This document shows positions 51,630-60,671 of a stretch of DNA of 64,000 nt, piece after piece. Each line of letters opens with the position of its first letter. The stretch's first letter is position 1. Below the pieces are notes generated by a model. That model did not search any database. It was not told the origin of the DNA and worked only from the letters and a program-made list of their open reading frames with translations. A program made the translations under genes and the position numbers. Origin of the DNA: Bradyrhizobium sp. U87765 SZCCT0048 (GTDB taxonomy: Bacteria; Pseudomonadota; Alphaproteobacteria; Rhizobiales; Xanthobacteraceae); contig NZ_JAFCMM010000006.1 of NCBI RefSeq assembly GCF_018131225.1, positions 186,001-250,000 of the forward strand. Direction: 5' to 3'.

Positions 51630-52772
51630 ATGAAAATCCTTCTCGTCGATACGGCTTTCGCCGCTGTCCCGATCTACGACTACCTGATGAGCGCCGGACA
51701 CGACGTGTGGGTGATGGGCGGTCGTTCCGGTGACGTCTTGGCTCAACGCGCGGGCGACCGCTGGATCGAGCAGGACTACAGCAATGTCGATGCCGTCAGA
51801 GCGCATGTTCTGCGTCTCGGTTTTGACCGTGTCGTTCCCGGCTGCACCGATGTATCGATCGCCACCTGTCTGCAGCTTGAGATGTTTTCGCATCTCCTGG
51901 ATTCGCCGCAGGCGGATCAGGTCCTGTCCAATAAGCTGGCGTTCCGTGATCTCTGTCGGCGTTTGGCGCTTCCAGCGCCGCGTGTTGCAGATCGCGCGGA
52001 GTTTCCGTTGGCTGGACGTTTCATTTGCAAGCCGGTCGATGCGTTCAGCGGACGTGGTATTTCCATTTTCGATGGAGAGGATCTCGACGCACTAAGGTCG
52101 GCGTGCGAAACCGCAGAAGGAGCGAGCCCGAGATCGACGTTCTTGATCGAGACATTTGCCGAGGGCCAACTGCACAGCTGTAGCGCGTTTGTCGAAAATC
52201 ATAAAATTGTCGACGCATTTTATGTGATCGAAGGTTCGTCCGCCAATCCGTTCGCCGTGGATACCAGCTACGTCGTCTACGATCTCCCGGAGGCTGCCAC
52301 CCGTACTGTGGAAGGCAGTCTAGAGAAGATCAGTGCTGACTTGCGGCTCCGTGATGGATTGATTCATGCCCAGTTCATACTGACGCCGGTCGGTCCGCTT
52401 CTTGTCGAGGTGTGTCGCCGATGTCCCGGAGATCTTTATTCCCTGCTGATCGAGTACAGCTCCGGTTTCCAATATGCCGCGAAATATGCATCCTATTTTT
52501 CCGGGAATCCTCTGGATGCCCGCCGGACAAGACGTTCGCATGTTCTTCGCCATACCTTCGGCACGGCGAAGCCGATCGTCTTCGGCGGGCTGGTGTTCGA
52601 CGCTCCGGTCAGTGTCCGCGCACTCTTTCCGATCCAGCCTATCGGGCAGACCCTGCCCATCAGGCAGGGGGGAGGGCGTGCAGGTATCCTGTTCTGTGAA
52701 GCTGCGACTGCGGATGAGCTAGAAACCATCTATGCAACCTTCGTTTCACGCGACGCATACCGGCTAGTCTAG
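51630..52772 (+). CDS. ATP-grasp enzyme, O-antigen locus (copy B)
   Basis: A 380-residue ATP-grasp protein, paralogue of the product of 40892-42067. Matching blocks are ILLVDTAFAAVPIYDYL, ICKPVDAFSGRGISIF, IETFAEGQLHSCSAFVE and LLVEVCRRCPGDLYSLLIEYS. Again the ExNxR strand reads E-V-C-R-R. ATG 51630 is the family start; an in-frame reading to 51486 has no conservation. The aminotransferase gene follows 22 bp later, so the pair probably acts on one product: amination, then ATP-driven acylation. Inferred role, substrate unknown. Confidence 0.8.
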   Translation: MKILLVDTAFAAVPIYDYLMSAGHDVWVMGGRSGDVLAQRAGDRWIEQDYSNVDAVRAHVLRLGFDRVVPGCTDVSIATCLQLEMFSHLLDSPQADQVLSNKLAFRDLCRRLALPAPRVADRAEFPLAGRFICKPVDAFSGRGISIFDGEDLDALRSACETAEGASPRSTFLIETFAEGQLHSCSAFVENHKIVDAFYVIEGSSANPFAVDTSYVVYDLPEAATRTVEGSLEKISADLRLRDGLIHAQFILTPVGPLLVEVCRRCPGDLYSLLIEYSSGFQYAAKYASYFSGNPLDARRTRRSHVLRHTFGTAKPIVFGGLVFDAPVSVRALFPIQPIGQTLPIRQGGGRAGILFCEAATADELETIYATFVSRDAYRLV

Positions 52773-52794
52773 TTGTGGGTGGTCCTAGGGGTTT

Positions 52795-53928
52795 ATGATA
52801 TGGGACAGAGAAATGACTAGGCCACTGTATGTAACCCGTCCGGTTTTGCCGGAACTCAGCGATTATCAGGCGCTGCTGGCGGATATCTGGCGTTCGAAGA
52901 TTCTCACCAACGGCGGGCCGTTGCACCAGAGGCTCGAACGAGAGCTTGAACAGTATCTCGGCGTGCCGACGGCGATGCTGTTCAACAACGGGACGATCGC
53001 GCTGCTCGCGGCGCTGAAGCTGCTGAAGCTTCCTGCCGGCAGCGAGGTCATCACCACCCCGCTGACCTTTGCCGCGACCGCCCACGCCATCAAATGGAAC
53101 GGACTGGAGCCTGTCTTCGCCGATGTCTTGCCGGGAACCCTGACCCTCGATCCGGAGGCTGTGCGCAAGGCGATCACGCCCAAGACGTCGGCCATCCTTG
53201 GCGTTCATGTCTACGGCACCGTCTGCGAGCTGGACGCCCTGCAGAAGGTCGCCGACGATCACGGTCTTCGCCTTCTCTATGATGCTGCGCATGTGTTCGG
53301 GACGACGGTGAACGGTGTGCCGATCGGCTGTTTCGGTGATGCGTCGGTATTCTCCTTCCACGCCACCAAGCTGTTCAACACCGCCGAGGGCGGGCTCGTC
53401 GCGACCAATCGCGCGTTGGACAAGGAAAGCATCTATTTCATTCGCAACTTCGGCATCAAGAACGAGGAAGAGGTCGTCGATGTCGGCATCAACGGCAAGC
53501 TGAGCGAATTTTCGGCCGCCATGGGCCTGCTGGTCCTGCCGCTGGTCGATGACGAGCGCGCACGTCGCTCGGTGTTGAGGCAGAAGTATGCCGAATTCCT
53601 CACCGAGTTGCCCGGTATCGAGCTGGCGCCTGCGCAGCCGGGCGTGACGCAGTCGGAGCAGTATTTCCGCGTTAGCATCGATCAGGGCGCGTTCGGCCGG
53701 TCGCGCGATGATATCTATGCGGCGCTGCAGAAGCGCCAGATTTTCTCGCGCAAGTATTTCCATCCCATCTGCACGGATTTCGAGAGCTACCGCGGCTATC
53801 CGATATACTCGACCCGGAATTTGCCTTACGTGGAGCGGATCAAATCGCAGGTGCTCTGTCTGCCGTTCCATGGTGAGGTCGAGGATGAGGATCTTGCGGA
53901 GATCCGTGATGTGTTCTCTGCCCGGTGA
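52795..53928 (+). CDS. DegT/DnrJ/EryC1/StrS-family sugar aminotransferase
   Basis: A 377-residue PLP enzyme. SKILTNGGPLHQRLERELEQYL and FNNGTIALLAALKLL open the fold; YDAAHVFGT holds the PLP-binding aspartate and VFSFHATKLFNTAEGG the PLP lysine. The pattern is close to VioA/WecE-like 4-aminotransferases acting on 4-keto-6-deoxy nucleotide sugars, and differs from the FdtB-like enzyme at 44758. Possible substrates are dTDP-4-keto-6-deoxyglucose from RmlB or the UDP-sugar from the WbpM-type dehydratase. ATG 52795 or 52813 may be the start. Confidence 0.85.
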   Translation: MIWDREMTRPLYVTRPVLPELSDYQALLADIWRSKILTNGGPLHQRLERELEQYLGVPTAMLFNNGTIALLAALKLLKLPAGSEVITTPLTFAATAHAIKWNGLEPVFADVLPGTLTLDPEAVRKAITPKTSAILGVHVYGTVCELDALQKVADDHGLRLLYDAAHVFGTTVNGVPIGCFGDASVFSFHATKLFNTAEGGLVATNRALDKESIYFIRNFGIKNEEEVVDVGINGKLSEFSAAMGLLVLPLVDDERARRSVLRQKYAEFLTELPGIELAPAQPGVTQSEQYFRVSIDQGAFGRSRDDIYAALQKRQIFSRKYFHPICTDFESYRGYPIYSTRNLPYVERIKSQVLCLPFHGEVEDEDLAEIRDVFSAR

Positions 53929-54039
53929 GGTCGGCGGATGCTAGGAAAGTCAAAGTGATCCCAGCAGCACATGCTGGCGTCCGATCGGTGACTCTTGTGC
54001 CGGCTAGGGCTGGCTCGCGTTTTGGGGAAGTAGTGTAGT

Positions 54040-55350
54040 ATGAGCAACAATGGTGTGATTGGGCTTGAAGGAACAAACGTCGGCGCAGGCAAAAGAGGTT
54101 CGTTGCTTGGCAGGCTGTTTGGAGCGCGCAAGTCAGGCGGACCGATTGTCGAGGCAAACATTGTCTCGTTGGCTGCTCCCTCTCAAGCGACGCCGGTGCT
54201 TCTGACCAAGAATGCACACCGCGCTTACGAGGCAATGCCGCTCGCGCAGCGAGCTCTCTCCAGGAGTTCAGGGGAGTTCATGGTCGATTTCCTGGGGGTC
54301 GTCTCTTGGTGCATCGACAATTGCAAAAATGATGTCAGCCGCCGTGCTCAGTTCCGCATGTCGCTGGAGCCGTATCTGGCTGATGCGGAGAGGGCGCTCG
54401 GCGACAATCCGACAAAGGTTGAGTTGCTTGCCTACGCGGAATCCGTTGTGGCAGGTGCCGCGGTCAAGTGGCAGTGGCTGTACGAGCATCTCGCGGATTG
54501 GGATTCGAAGGCCATCCTATTGGATATTCTTGCCTACCGGACCATCGGTTGGAGGTACGTCAGGCTTCCGCTCGATTCTGCCGAGTTCTGGGAGTGCATG
54601 GAGACGCTTTCCCGCCTCGAGAAGGAGGGAACTCCCGTCAGTTTCGACCAGGGTCCAAGCCTCGCCAAAGTGAATTTGTCGACGCTCGGCTACGATGCGA
54701 CGGTGCTGACCGATGCGTTCGGTATTTTCAATGAGTTTCTATACACCCAGTATCAGTACCGTGGACGGCGCGCACTGCTCGCGCCAGGCAAGGGCGACGT
54801 CGTTCTAGATTGTGGCGCGTGTTTTGGCGGCACGTCGCTGTATTTTGCTGATCGCGTCGGCCCTGAGGGCAAGGTTGTTAGCTTCGAGTTCTTCCCCGGG
54901 AATATCGAGGTGTACAAGCGTAATATGAGCGAGAACCCGCGGCTTTCGTCTCGGGTCACTCTGCGTCAGGCGCCGGTCTGGATTAAGGAAGGTGTACCGA
55001 TGTCGATCGAGTATGCCGGGCCGGCGGCGCAGGTTTACGAAGCGCCTGAAACGAAGGATACGCTCCAGGTGATGTCGACGACGATCGATGCCACCTCGGT
55101 AGCGCTGCCGCGGGTGGACCTTATCAAGATGGACATCGAGGGCGCTGAGCTGCAGGCGCTTCGCGGCGCCCGCCGGACCCTGGAGAAGTTCAAGCCGACC
55201 CTTGCGATCTGCGTCTATCACAAGCTGTTCGACTTCTATGAGATTCCGGAATGGCTCGATGGGCTCGGCTTGGGCTACCGCTTTTTTCTGCAGCACAGTT
55301 CGGTGCATGGCGACGAAACGGTCCTGTTTGCCGACGCACGGGGGCAATAG
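54040..55350 (+). CDS. FkbM-family methyltransferase with long N-terminal region
   Basis: A 436-residue protein. The first 240 residues have no domain that I recognise (helical, with AEFWECMETLSRLEKEG). The FkbM part follows with VVLDCGACFGGTSLYF (motif I), VVSFEFFPGNIEVYKRN, LIKMDIEGAELQALRG and ICVYHKLFDFYEIPEWL. The last blocks are close to those of the 43221 gene product, so the two share descent in the C-terminal half. It ends module B on the plus strand. Confidence 0.82.
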   Translation: MSNNGVIGLEGTNVGAGKRGSLLGRLFGARKSGGPIVEANIVSLAAPSQATPVLLTKNAHRAYEAMPLAQRALSRSSGEFMVDFLGVVSWCIDNCKNDVSRRAQFRMSLEPYLADAERALGDNPTKVELLAYAESVVAGAAVKWQWLYEHLADWDSKAILLDILAYRTIGWRYVRLPLDSAEFWECMETLSRLEKEGTPVSFDQGPSLAKVNLSTLGYDATVLTDAFGIFNEFLYTQYQYRGRRALLAPGKGDVVLDCGACFGGTSLYFADRVGPEGKVVSFEFFPGNIEVYKRNMSENPRLSSRVTLRQAPVWIKEGVPMSIEYAGPAAQVYEAPETKDTLQVMSTTIDATSVALPRVDLIKMDIEGAELQALRGARRTLEKFKPTLAICVYHKLFDFYEIPEWLDGLGLGYRFFLQHSSVHGDETVLFADARGQ

Positions 55351-55695
55351 AGGCACTGTTGCCTTTCGGAAGACTTGGACGACCTGTGGGGCGGGTGTGT
55401 TCGGTTTGGAAGAGGGGGATTGCGGCATCATCGTGATGCTGCTCTCCAGCTCCACGAGCGGTGAAACCGCAATCCGCCCCGGTGTCAGAGTTGATTTTTG
55501 CCGCTTTAGTTTATTATTTAATGATTCCAATGCGTTGAAGTGGAGTTGCCGTGTTCGCGTGGGCACTGCACTGTCGTTGCTGCACGGTGAATTGTTCGAC
55601 GCAACGAGATGACTCTGTGTCTTGCGGGTGCTAAGAGGCCTCGCGCGGCCCAAGGGGGCACCGCTGGTTGGCAAAAATTTTGACCGGTTGAGTGG
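55351..55695. other. Intergenic stretch upstream of the O-antigen exporter genes
   Basis: 345 bp without a supported gene. An A+T-rich patch near 55495-55530 (TTTAGTTTATTATTTAATG) could hold the promoter of the wzm-wzt pair. Confidence 0.4.
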
Positions 55696-56529
55696 ATGTT
55701 AGAGACTGTCAAGGCGAAGCCGATTTACACGATCACGGCGACAGCGATTCCGGCTCAGGCAGTCCACGATCTTCTCGAAGGCGGGCGTCACTACGAGATG
55801 TGGTGGCGCTTTGCGCTGCACGATATCAGGCAGCGATTTCGTCGATCGCTGATCGGCCCCTTCTGGCTCACCCTCAGCATGGGCATCATGGTGGGCGCCA
55901 TGGGGCTGGTGTTTTCGACAGTTTTCCAGCAGGACATCGCCGGGACGCTGCCTTATATCTCGGTAGGACTTATCCTGTGGGGCTTCTTCAGTACATGTGT
56001 GAATGAAGGCTCGAACGTTTTCATCATTAGTGCGGACTACATCCGCAACGTTCCGATCCCGCTCAGCGTTCACGTTTACCGGATGATCGCGCGGAATGTC
56101 ATAATTCTCGGCTTCAATATGACCATCTATGTTCTCGTTCTAGTGGTCTTTCCGCACCCGCTGAACTGGAACTATCTCTTGGCGATCCCCGGCTTCATCC
56201 TCATGCTGGTCAATGTCGGCTGGTCGTCCATCGCCTTCGCGGTTCTCTCTGCGCGCTATCGGGACATTCCACAGGTGGCGGCGAGCGTGCTTCAGGTTAT
56301 CTTCTTCGTGACGCCTGTGTTCTGGTCGGCGCAGACGCTGCCGCGGCGGCCGTCGTTCATTCTCTGGAATCCGATCTATCACCTGCTCGAGATTGTCCGG
56401 ACCCCGCTCCTTGGGGGCGTGCCATCCTGGCATTCTTGGGCGGTCGCTCTCGGCTGTGCTGTGCTGGGCTGTGGTTTGACCATGTTGCTTTATCGGCGCG
56501 CCTATCCGCGCGTCGCTTACTGGGTGTGA
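55696..56529 (+). CDS. wzm: O-antigen/polysaccharide ABC transporter permease (Wzm-type)
   Basis: A 277-residue ABC-2 permease with six membrane spans. LHDIRQRFRRSLIGPFWLTLS in the N-terminal amphipathic helix region (read in two parts), NYLLAIPGFILMLVNVGWSS and SARYRDIPQVAASVLQVIFFVTPVFW are typical of Wzm/RfbA/TagG proteins. It pairs with the ATPase eight bases downstream to move the completed lipid-linked O-chain across the inner membrane. No ribosome-binding site is strong; the start is the first in-frame ATG. Confidence 0.92.
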   Translation: MLETVKAKPIYTITATAIPAQAVHDLLEGGRHYEMWWRFALHDIRQRFRRSLIGPFWLTLSMGIMVGAMGLVFSTVFQQDIAGTLPYISVGLILWGFFSTCVNEGSNVFIISADYIRNVPIPLSVHVYRMIARNVIILGFNMTIYVLVLVVFPHPLNWNYLLAIPGFILMLVNVGWSSIAFAVLSARYRDIPQVAASVLQVIFFVTPVFWSAQTLPRRPSFILWNPIYHLLEIVRTPLLGGVPSWHSWAVALGCAVLGCGLTMLLYRRAYPRVAYWV

Positions 56530-56536
56530 GATCGGC

Positions 56537-57241
56537 ATGGCGTACATAACGATCTCCGACCTGACGGTCGAATTCGCCATCTTCGGAGCCAGTTCGCGCT
56601 CGCTGAAGAACAGCATCATTGCCCAGGCGACTGGGGGTAAGGTGACCGCGGGCGCGCACGATATCGTCGTAGTTCGCGCCATCGATGCTCTCAATTTGGA
56701 GATCAAGGACGGAGACCGTATAGGCCTGACCGGGCACAACGGCTCCGGCAAGTCTACCCTGCTGCGCGTGCTCTCCGGTATCTACAAGCCGACGGCGGGG
56801 CGTATCGATATCGAGGGGCGGGTCGGCACCCTGCTCGACCCGTCGGCGGGCATGGATTTGGAGGCCACCGGTTACGAGAATATCTATCTGCGTGGCCAGT
56901 TGCTGGGCATGTCGAGGCGCGAGATCGAATCGAAGCTGGATGACATCGCCGAATTCACTGAGCTCGGAGATTTTCTGACGCTGCCGATGAAGACCTATTC
57001 AGCGGGCATGGCGGCGCGCCTCGCCTTCGCGATCTCGACCGCCCGCGAGAGCGATATCCTTCTCGTCGATGAAGGCATTGGCGCCGGCGATGCCGAGTTC
57101 CAGAAGAAAGCCGAGCAGAGGATCGAGCGCCTGTTCGAGAAGACCTCGATCGTGCTGATCGCTAGCCATGCGGAAGAGCTGCTCAACCGCTTCTGCAATC
57201 GCCGGATCCGAATGGAGCACGGCCAGCTTGTTCAGTCGTAA
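56537..57241 (+). CDS. wzt: O-antigen/polysaccharide ABC transporter ATPase (Wzt-type, short form)
   Basis: A 234-residue ATPase. Walker A is GHNGSGKST, signature YSAGMAARLAF, Walker B ILLVDEGIGAGD and the switch ASHAEEL. The preceding ALNLEIKDGDRIGLTG and an inserted loop after the first strand are typical of Wzt/TagH proteins. It lacks the C-terminal carbohydrate-binding domain of the long Wzt, so export should not need a chain-terminating cap, as in short-Wzt systems. Confidence 0.92.
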   Translation: MAYITISDLTVEFAIFGASSRSLKNSIIAQATGGKVTAGAHDIVVVRAIDALNLEIKDGDRIGLTGHNGSGKSTLLRVLSGIYKPTAGRIDIEGRVGTLLDPSAGMDLEATGYENIYLRGQLLGMSRREIESKLDDIAEFTELGDFLTLPMKTYSAGMAARLAFAISTARESDILLVDEGIGAGDAEFQKKAEQRIERLFEKTSIVLIASHAEELLNRFCNRRIRMEHGQLVQS

Positions 57242-57296
57242 GACCCGTCATCCCGTCGAACAGGACGGGAAAGGGCTCCGTGGAGGCAGCTGACGC

Positions 57297-57812
57297 TCAC
57301 GTGGCCGCGTCTTTGGGGGACAGGATCGGGGTGCTGACCGGCCACGCGACGCCAATCGTCGGGTCGCTCCAGGGAATGACACGCTCGCTGGCCCGATCGT
57401 AATAGTCGGTGGTCTTGTAGACGACCTCGGATACGTCCTCGAGTGCCACGAACCCGTGGGCGAAGCCGGGCGGAATCCAGATCTGCTCCCGGTTCTCCGC
57501 GCTCAGCCGATGGCCGACCCAGCGCCGAAACGTCGGCGAATGCTCGCGGATGTCGACGGCAACGTCGAAAATGGCGCCGCGGACGACGCGAACCAGCTTG
57601 CCCTGGGCATGCGGCGCGACCTGGTAGTGCAGCCCGCGCAGCACGTCTTTCCGGCTGACGGAGTGATTGTCCTGGACGAATGTGGCGTCGGTGCCGATCA
57701 GCCGCTCGAACTCGCGTTGGCTGAAACTCTCGAAAAAACAACCACGCTCGTCTTCGAAAACCGTGGGCTCCAGCAGGACGACGTCGGGGATGGCGAGGCG
57801 GGTGGCTTTCAT
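57297..57812 (-). CDS. rmlC: dTDP-4-dehydrorhamnose 3,5-epimerase
   Basis: A 171-residue cupin epimerase, slightly shorter than the usual 180-185. FEDERGCFFESFSQREF, QDNHSVSRKDVLRGLHYQ with the catalytic histidine, IWIPPGFAHGFVAL and VVYKTTDYYD with the catalytic tyrosine are present; IPWSDPTIGVAWP ends the core. It is the last gene of the rhamnose operon, its start overlapping the rmlA stop. Confidence 0.94.
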   Translation of the reverse strand: MKATRLAIPDVVLLEPTVFEDERGCFFESFSQREFERLIGTDATFVQDNHSVSRKDVLRGLHYQVAPHAQGKLVRVVRGAIFDVAVDIREHSPTFRRWVGHRLSAENREQIWIPPGFAHGFVALEDVSEVVYKTTDYYDRASERVIPWSDPTIGVAWPVSTPILSPKDAAT

Positions 57813-58693
57813 TTCAGGGGCTGTTCCCGGGGCAGATTTTCAAGGTAGCGGCCGTAGCCGCTCTTTCCCAGCGGCTTGGCCAGCGCGAGCAGTTGCTCGT
57901 CGTTGATCCACGATTTGCGCCAGGCGATCTCCTCGGGGCAGGCGACCTTGAAGCCCTGGCGCTTTTCCAGCGTTGCGATGAACTGGCCCGCTTCCAGCAG
58001 CGAGTCGTGCGTGCCGGTGTCGAGCCAGGCGTAGCCGCGGCGCATGACCTCGAGCCGCAGCTGGCCGTCGTCGAGATAGAGGCGGTTCAGATCGGTGATC
58101 TCGAGTTCGCCGCGCGGCGATGGCTTGAGGGCTTTCGCGCGCGCGACGGCGGTGTCGTCGTAGAAATAAAGACCGGTGACGGCGTAGGACGAGCGCGGCC
58201 GCTCCGGCTTCTCCTCGATGCTGACGACCTTGCCGTCCGAATCGAACTCGGCGACACCATAACGCTGCGGATCCTGGACGTGGTAGGCGAAAATCGTTGC
58301 ACCGTGTGTCCGCTCGTCGGCGCGCGCCAGCAACTGGTCGAAGCTGTGGCCGAAGAAGATGTTGTCGCCGAGCACCATCGCGCTCGGGCTGCCGGCGAGG
58401 AAATCCTCGGCAATCAGGAACGCCTGCGCGAGCCCGTCGGGGCTCGGCTGCACCGCATAGGACAGGTTGATGCCCCACTGGTGGCCATCGCCCAGCAGGC
58501 GCTGGAAGCGCGGCGTGTCCTCGGGCGTCGAGATGATCAGGATGTCGCGCAGGCCACCCAGCATCAGGGTGGTCAGCGGATAGTAGATCATCGGCTTGTC
58601 GTAGACCGGCAGCAACTGCTTGGAGATCGACAGGGTCGCCGGGTGAAGGCGGGTGCCGGAGCCGCCCGCGAGCACGATGCCTTTGCGTGTCAT
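57809..58693 (-). CDS. rmlA: Glucose-1-phosphate thymidylyltransferase
   Basis: A 294-residue nucleotidyltransferase. KGIVLAGGSGTRLHPATL binds the nucleotide, ISKQLLPVYDKPMIYYPL, LGDNIFFGHSF and WLDTGTHDSLLEAG are the family blocks. The enzyme makes dTDP-glucose, shared by the rhamnose route and the FdtA/FdtB route. ATG 58693 overlaps the rmlD stop by four bases. Confidence 0.96.
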   Translation of the reverse strand: MTRKGIVLAGGSGTRLHPATLSISKQLLPVYDKPMIYYPLTTLMLGGLRDILIISTPEDTPRFQRLLGDGHQWGINLSYAVQPSPDGLAQAFLIAEDFLAGSPSAMVLGDNIFFGHSFDQLLARADERTHGATIFAYHVQDPQRYGVAEFDSDGKVVSIEEKPERPRSSYAVTGLYFYDDTAVARAKALKPSPRGELEITDLNRLYLDDGQLRLEVMRRGYAWLDTGTHDSLLEAGQFIATLEKRQGFKVACPEEIAWRKSWINDEQLLALAKPLGKSGYGRYLENLPREQPLK

Positions 58694-59580
58694 GTTGCCT
58701 TCTCGATCAATGCGCGCACGGTGCGCTCGACGCCGGGGCGCCAGTCGGGCAGCGTCACGTCGAACTGCCGGACCAGCCGGGTGGTGTCCATCTGCGAATT
58801 GTGCGGGCGCACGGCGCGCGCGGCGTATTCGGCCGACGTCACCGGATCGACCGCGTCGGGCGGGCAGGCGAGCCTGACGCCGCTGGCGCCGGCGATCTGC
58901 AGGAGATAGCGCGCGTAACCGTACCAGCTCGTCGCGCCGGTGCAGGTGAGGTGATAGATCCCGGAGGGCGTATCCTTCGCCAGCGCCTGCTTGAGTGCCA
59001 GTGCCGTCACGTCGGCGACGAGATCGGCGCCGGTCGGCGCGCCGAGCTGGTCGGCGACCACCCGCAGCTTGTCGCGCGTGCGGGCGAGCTTGAGGATGGT
59101 GGCGATGAAGTTCGCGCCATGCGGCGCATGCAGCCAACTGGTGCGGAAGATCAGGTGGTGGCAGCCCGAGGCGGCGATCGCAAGCTCGCCATCGCGCTTG
59201 GTGCGGCCGTAGACGCCGAGCGGGTTGGTGGCGTCGGTCTCGGTGTAGGGCCGCGTCGAGACGCCGTCGAACACGTAGTCGGTCGAGTAATGCACCAGCC
59301 AGATGCCGCGGGCGCGGGCATACTCCGCCAGCACGCCGACACTGTCGACGTTGACGGTGCGGGCGAGTTCGGGCTCGTCCTCGGCCTTGTCGACATGGGC
59401 GTAGGCGGCGGCGTTGACGATGGCGTCGGGCGCGCGGGTCGCCAGGAACGCGCGCAGCGCGGCGGGGTCGGCGAAGTCGACATCGCTGCGTCCGGCGGCG
59501 GTGATCGCGCCGAGCGGCTGCAGCGCGCGCTGCAGCTCGGTGCCGACCTGTCCGTTGCGGCCGAAGATCAGGACATTCAT
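58690..59580 (-). CDS. rmlD: dTDP-4-dehydrorhamnose reductase
   Basis: A 296-residue NAD(P)H-dependent reductase. NVLIFGRNGQVGTELQ is the cofactor loop; VNAAAYAHVDKAEDEPELA and HYSTDYVFDG with YGRTKRDGELAI hold the active-site triad. It completes dTDP-L-rhamnose synthesis. ATG 59580 is used; a GTG/ATG upstream to 59601 would add seven residues. It overlaps rmlB by four bases. Confidence 0.95.
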   Translation of the reverse strand: MNVLIFGRNGQVGTELQRALQPLGAITAAGRSDVDFADPAALRAFLATRAPDAIVNAAAYAHVDKAEDEPELARTVNVDSVGVLAEYARARGIWLVHYSTDYVFDGVSTRPYTETDATNPLGVYGRTKRDGELAIAASGCHHLIFRTSWLHAPHGANFIATILKLARTRDKLRVVADQLGAPTGADLVADVTALALKQALAKDTPSGIYHLTCTGATSWYGYARYLLQIAGASGVRLACPPDAVDPVTSAEYAARAVRPHNSQMDTTRLVRQFDVTLPDWRPGVERTVRALIEKAT

Positions 59581-60671
59581 GCGTACTGTTTCTCGATCCA
59601 ATTGCGATAGGCGCCGCTCGTCACGTTGGCGATCCAGTCGGAATTGTTGAGATACCAGTCGACGGTCTTGCCGATGCCGCTTTCGAAAGTCTCGCTCGGC
59701 GACCAGCCGAGGTCGCGGCGGATCTTGTCGGCGTCGATGGCGTAGCGGCGGTCGTGGCCGGGGCGATCCCTCACGAAGGTGATCTGCTCGGCATAGGGGC
59801 GGCCGTCGGCGCGCGGCTTGAGGCCGTCGAGGCGGGCGCAGATCGTCTTGACCACGTCGAGGTTGGCCATCTCGTTGTTGCCGCCGATGTTGTAGGTCTC
59901 GCCGGGCGCGCCCGCCGCGAGCACGCGGCGAATGGCGCTGCAGTGGTCGCCGACATACAGCCAGTCGCGCACCTGCTGGCCATCGCCATAGATCGGCAGC
60001 GGCTGGCCGTTGAGGGCGCGGTCGATCACCAGCGGAATCAGCTTCTCGGGAAACTGGTAGGGACCATAGTTGTTCGAGCAGTTGGTGATCAGCGTCGGCA
60101 GGCCGTAGGTGTGGTGCCAGGCGCGCACCAGGTGATCGGACGCGGCCTTCGACGCCGAATACGGGCTGTTCGGCATGTAGCGGTTGGTCTCGCTGAACGG
60201 CGCGCAGGTCGGCGTCAGCGAGCCGTAGACCTCGTCGGTCGAGACATGCAGGAAGCGGAAGCCGTCACGCTCTCCGGCCGGCAGGTCGAGCCAGTAGGTG
60301 CGGGCGCACTCCAGCAGGCGGAAGGTGCCTGCAATGTTGGTGGTGATGAAATCCTCAGGGCCGTGGATCGAACGGTCGACATGGGATTCGGCGGCGAAGT
60401 TGATGATCGCGCGCGGCTTGTGGCGGGCGAGCAGCGAGGCGACGAGGCCGGCGTCGCCGATGTCGCCCTGCACGAAGCTATGCCGCGGATGGCCCTGCAG
60501 GCCGACCAGGTTGTTGAGATTGCCGGCGTAGGTCAGCTTGTCCAGCGTCACGACGGGGGCGGCCTCGGCGGCGCACCAGTCGAGCACGAAATTGGCGCCG
60601 ATGAAGCCCGCGCCGCCCGTCACCAGGACAGGGCGCGCCTTGTACGCATCTGCCGACCCGATCGCCATCAT
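59577..60671 (-). CDS. rmlB: dTDP-glucose 4,6-dehydratase
   Basis: A 364-residue dehydratase. VLVTGGAGFIGANFV binds NAD; FAAESHVDRSIHGPEDF, HVSTDEVYGSL with the Asp-Glu pair and YSASKAASDHLVRAW with YxxxK are all present. The product, dTDP-4-keto-6-deoxyglucose, is the branch point between rhamnose and the FdtA/FdtB amino sugar. Start ATG 60671 or the adjacent 60668. It follows the GT2 gene directly. Confidence 0.96.
   Translation of the reverse strand: MMAIGSADAYKARPVLVTGGAGFIGANFVLDWCAAEAAPVVTLDKLTYAGNLNNLVGLQGHPRHSFVQGDIGDAGLVASLLARHKPRAIINFAAESHVDRSIHGPEDFITTNIAGTFRLLECARTYWLDLPAGERDGFRFLHVSTDEVYGSLTPTCAPFSETNRYMPNSPYSASKAASDHLVRAWHHTYGLPTLITNCSNNYGPYQFPEKLIPLVIDRALNGQPLPIYGDGQQVRDWLYVGDHCSAIRRVLAAGAPGETYNIGGNNEMANLDVVKTICARLDGLKPRADGRPYAEQITFVRDRPGHDRRYAIDADKIRRDLGWSPSETFESGIGKTVDWYLNNSDWIANVTSGAYRNWIEKQYA

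Noticed and set aside
53840..54235. Minus-strand frames across the aminotransferase/FkbM junction
   Set aside because: Composition is not protein-like and they overlap two well-supported plus-strand genes.
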